Of a stretch of 8,697 nucleotides of DNA, positions 7,141-8,697 are shown in pieces (the first letter of the stretch is position 1; each line of letters begins with the position of its first letter). The notes beneath the pieces were generated by a model. That model worked only from the letters and a program-made list of their open reading frames with translations, had not been told where the DNA came from and ran no database searches. Both the position numbers and the translations under genes were made by a program. This DNA is from Candidatus Thorarchaeota archaeon (GTDB taxonomy: Archaea > Asgardarchaeota > Thorarchaeia > Thorarchaeales > Thorarchaeaceae), in NCBI GenBank assembly GCA_016839345.1, contig JAEOUL010000130.1, positions 1 to 8,697 on the forward strand, in the 5' to 3' direction.

Positions 7141-7224
7141 GGATGATTCATCTATGACTTTTGGGTGAATTGGTGACGTATTCGGCGGATAGTTTTTCTA
7201 GACGAATCATCCTGATAATTCGTT
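7141..7224. repeat. Inverted repeats between two divergent promoters
   Basis: GGATGATTC (7141-7149) recurs in perfect inverted orientation as GAATCATCC (7204-7212). The second arm also overlaps a shorter palindrome, ACGAAT (7202-7207) with ATTCGT (7218-7223). One arm touches the candidate promoter of the 7TM operon. The other ends about 10 bases before the TATA box of the RNA/tatD transcript. This placement suits an operator for a dimeric regulator, possibly the neighbouring winged-helix protein. Confidence 0.45.
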
Positions 7225-7232
7225 CATCATTT

Positions 7233-7240
7233 CTTTATAT
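7233..7240 (+). promoter_or_regulatory. TATA box upstream of structured RNA and tatD
   Basis: CTTTATAT is a strong archaeal TATA box. Standard spacing of about 25 bases places transcription start near 7262, which coincides with the first base-paired position of the RNA structure at 7264. It is the only convincing promoter between the 7TM operon and tatD. Confidence 0.6.
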
Positions 7241-7261
7241 CCAAATTTTACTACATACTCT

Positions 7262-7350
7262 TAGATGGAAGTTACCGATAACTGCAGGAAGCGGAACAAA
7301 CCGCTGTGAGAGGCGGGGCTTTTCCCCGCCCTTCCATCACCTTTTCTTCT
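7262..7350 (+). ncRNA. Candidate structured RNA (small RNA or 5' leader of tatD)
   Basis: A perfect 8-bp closing helix pairs GATGGAAG (7264-7271) with CTTCCATC (7331-7338). Inside it are up to three hairpins: GTTA-CCGA-TAAC (7271-7282, sharing one base with the closing helix), AGCGG (7290-7294) with CCGCT (7301-7305) around AACAAA, and GGCGGGG (7312-7318) with CCCCGCC (7324-7330) around CTTTT. The last hairpin stacks directly on the closing helix. A T-rich tract (CTTTTCTTCT, 7341-7350) follows and could terminate transcription. A TATA box sits at the right distance upstream. The size and multi-branch shape are tRNA-like, but there is no T-loop, D-loop GG or CCA. I match it to no known RNA family. 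It may be an independent small RNA, or a regulatory leader of tatD, which has no other visible promoter. Confidence 0.5.
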
Positions 7351-7415
7351 CTGCGCTGAGGCGAACAATGATATCAAAAATCGCTCTGATTTTGTTTGAA
7401 TTTGAGGTTGCAAGT

Positions 7416-8207
7416 ATGCTGGTTGACATTCACAATCATTTCACTTACTACAATGAAGACTTGGACTGTGCGTTGACTGACATTCGTGAGAATGGAGTCC
7501 TGATGGTTTCTGTATCAACAGACATACCTTCGTATCAGGACACCCTCAGAGTAGCCAAATGTTCAGAACTGATTCTTCCAGTTTTTGGAGTACATCCTAT
7601 GGTCGCACATGAACATATTGACCAACTACCAGAAATCAGAAAATTAGCTGACGAGGCTCTCATGCTTGGTGAGATTGGACTTGATCGGATGTGGACTGAT
7701 GACATCTCACATTTTCCTGCTCAAAAGCGACTCCTTGAAACCTTTCTCGAGTCTGCTCAGAGAACTGACAAAATATTGATTCTCCATGTTGCTGGTGCTG
7801 AATCTGAAGTTCTCTCTATGTTAGACAGTTTTTCAATTAGGAAAGCTATCATTCATGACTATTATGGTCCTGCGAAACTTGTAGAGAAAATAATTGACAG
7901 AAACCTCTATTTTGCAGTTGATAGAAGCTATTTGGAGGAGTATAGACTGGAGATTAAAGGGTGGCAGGAACGTCTGGAATACATCGCTATGATTCCAGAT
8001 GATCTGCTTCTCATTGAAACGGATGGTCCAACCAAACCTCCAAGGAAGATGCCTTTCGAAGCCCTACATATTGTGGCAGAACGGATTGCCGAGCTACGAA
8101 ATACAACCTCTGACGAGATTGCAGCTCTGTCCAGTAAGAATTTCACCAGATTAATCTCGGGCGATGCAAGATTGTCAAAATTCGTTGATATTATGAGAAA
8201 AAGCTAG
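7416..8207 (+). CDS. TatD-family metal-dependent hydrolase (putative DNase)
   Basis: A 263-residue TIM-barrel amidohydrolase-superfamily protein. All six usual metal ligands of TatD are present: H6 and H8 in DIHNHF, E86 in GEIGLD, H124 in LHVAGAE, H147 in IIHDYYG and D203 in ETDGP, plus GVHP at 58-61. Characterised TatD proteins are Mg-dependent 3'-5' exonucleases active on DNA and RNA, with roles in DNA repair and tRNA quality control; substrate here is unproved. It deviates from common TatD in HDYYG for HCFSG and ETDGP for ETDSP. ATG 7416 is preferred because it places the HxH motif at the family position and has GAGGT (7404-7408) seven bases upstream. An in-frame ATG at 7368 with its own GAGG would add 16 residues. 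It lies between the structured RNA and the rRNA promoter. Confidence 0.88.
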   Translation: MLVDIHNHFTYYNEDLDCALTDIRENGVLMVSVSTDIPSYQDTLRVAKCSELILPVFGVHPMVAHEHIDQLPEIRKLADEALMLGEIGLDRMWTDDISHFPAQKRLLETFLESAQRTDKILILHVAGAESEVLSMLDSFSIRKAIIHDYYGPAKLVEKIIDRNLYFAVDRSYLEEYRLEIKGWQERLEYIAMIPDDLLLIETDGPTKPPRKMPFEALHIVAERIAELRNTTSDEIAALSSKNFTRLISGDARLSKFVDIMRKS

Positions 8208-8253
8208 AAATTGCTAGAATTTACCTATACAAGCCCCTGAAATGTCGCCCCTT
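8203..8253. other. Short spacer after tatD with a GCTAGAA direct repeat
   Basis: GCTAGAA occurs twice at 10-base spacing (8203-8209 and 8213-8219), the first copy including the tatD stop. No hairpin terminator or strong T-run is visible before the rRNA promoter, so read-through from tatD into the rRNA leader is possible. Confidence 0.3.
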
Positions 8254-8268
8254 GGAAAGCTTTTTATT
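8254..8268 (+). promoter_or_regulatory. rRNA promoter (BRE + TATA)
   Basis: GGAAAG (8254-8259) followed by CTTTTTATT (8260-8268) is a good archaeal BRE/TATA pair. Usual spacing places transcription start near 8289, giving a 16S leader of about 300 bases. No comparable box is seen closer to the 16S gene at a workable distance. Confidence 0.65.
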
Positions 8269-8288
8269 AGAACTCCTCACGGGGGTGT

Positions 8289-8588
8289 TTGCTTTCGCGT
8301 CATACGGTGTCAGGCCGGATGCTGTCGGCGAGTGCCAAGCGATGATGGCTGGTGATTTCCAGACGCGACGACAAGATGCGGACGTGAGATAGACTGGCAC
8401 GAGGAGTGTCAGAATGCCCTCAGGTCTAAGAAACGCTCAACAGTGTGCAGGTGTAATATGGGTAAGCCATCTCTGCTAACCCCGTTAGGCCTGTACTTCA
8501 TCAAGCTAAGTTCAAAGTGTGTAAAGAAATTGTATACGAGACTGAATACTACTCCAGTCGCACCTTGCTAACGTGTATAATTAGGACA
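8289..8588 (+). other. Structured 5' external transcribed spacer of 16S rRNA
   Basis: No open reading frame of note lies here. Several local helices are visible: TCGCGTC (8295-8301) with GACGCGA (8362-8368) enclosing GCCG/CGGC (8314-8329); CTGGCAC (8394-8400) with GTGTCAG (8406-8412); and, just before the 16S, GTATACG (8532-8538) with CGTGTAT (8572-8578, two G-U pairs) around GACTG/CAGTC (8540-8559). Part of it should be the 5' strand of the 16S processing stem, whose 3' partner is outside the window. I found no tRNA, SRP RNA, RNase P RNA or good C/D box signature in it. Confidence 0.55.
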
Positions 8589-8697
8589 ACTCTAGTTGAT
8601 CCTGCTAGAGGGCACTGCTATCGGCTTGGGATTAAGACATGCAAGTGGAACGGGCTCGCATCCGAGTCCGTCGCGAACGGCTCAGTAGTGTCGTTAA
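8589..8697 (+). rRNA. 16S ribosomal RNA, 5' end (partial)
   Basis: The conserved small-subunit opening is present: TTGATCCTG flanked by CTCTAG and CTAGAG, which form helix 1. It is followed by GATTAAGACATGCAAGT and then CGCGAACGGCTCAGTAGTG, the near-universal GCGNACGGCTCAGTA block. The helix 6 hairpin GGGCTCG/CGAGTCC is also visible. The helix 1 pairing CTAG replaces the usual archaeal CCGG by compensatory change. The 5' end is set by alignment to typical archaeal 16S and is uncertain by a few bases. The gene runs off the window end after 109 bases. Confidence 0.95.

Larger units (their letters stand above)
7090..7415. other. Non-coding region between 7TM operon and tatD
   Basis: These 326 bases lie between divergent genes. 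The tatD reading frame happens to be open back to 7161, but its translation is unlike the family and crosses the inverted repeats, promoter and RNA structure, so it is treated as non-coding. After the T-rich tract there are 65 bases, with a possible alternative tatD start at 7368, and no further box or repeat that I can support. Confidence 0.6.

Noticed and set aside
7264..7338. Structured RNA as a divergent tRNA
   Set aside because: Length and arm count fit, but there is no T-loop consensus, no D-loop GG, the putative anticodon loop is 6 nt (AACAAA) and no CCA follows.
7161..7415. N-terminal extension of the tatD reading frame back to 7161
   Set aside because: The added residues do not look like TatD, and the stretch contains inverted repeats, a TATA box and an RNA structure. 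Starts at 7416 or 7368 have Shine-Dalgarno sites.
8336..8368. C/D box small RNA in the 16S leader (GATGATGG and nearby GGTGATTT)
   Set aside because: No exact RTGATGA C box with a correctly spaced CTGA D box could be found.

Overview
The window is archaeal and probably comes from an Asgard-type lineage (Thorarchaeota-like). The evidence for this is the archaeal valyl-tRNA synthetase, TATA/BRE promoters in front of RNA genes, Shine-Dalgarno sites of the GGTG/GAGG type, an archaeal HTH_45-like winged-helix regulator, and a 16S rRNA 5' end that keeps the archaeal/eukaryotic TTGATCCTG core. The lineage is an inference from family resemblance; no phylogeny was run.

Layout. Positions 1-90 hold the last codons of an upstream gene, overlapping the start of valS (65-2530, + strand). 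A minus-strand group follows: two tandem OsmC-family peroxidase-like genes (2564-3001 and 3055-3501), a class I SAM-dependent methyltransferase (3535-4308) and a DUF302 protein (4352-4747). The gaps are only about 33-53 bases, so this is a likely operon. A short divergent promoter region separates it from an MFS transporter (4845-6041, + strand). The transporter's last six codons and stop lie antisense to a tRNA-Ala(CGC) gene (6020-6096, - strand).

Upstream of the tRNA on the same strand is a two-gene unit: a membrane protein with about seven helices (6451-7089) overlapping a small winged-helix regulator (6161-6454) by ATGA. The next 326 bases contain no convincing coding sequence. They hold inverted repeats, a strong TATA box, and a roughly 75-nt multi-arm RNA structure (7264-7338) ahead of a TatD-family metal-dependent hydrolase (7416-8207). 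The window ends with an rRNA promoter, a structured leader of about 300 nt, and the first 109 bases of 16S rRNA.

How the genes fit together. Both ends of the window are translation housekeeping (valS, tRNA-Ala, 16S). The central minus-strand block looks like a small redox or stress module (thiol peroxidase-like OsmC proteins, DUF302), but that link is contextual only. The features least explained by known families are the structured RNA upstream of tatD and the 7TM/winged-helix pair beside it.
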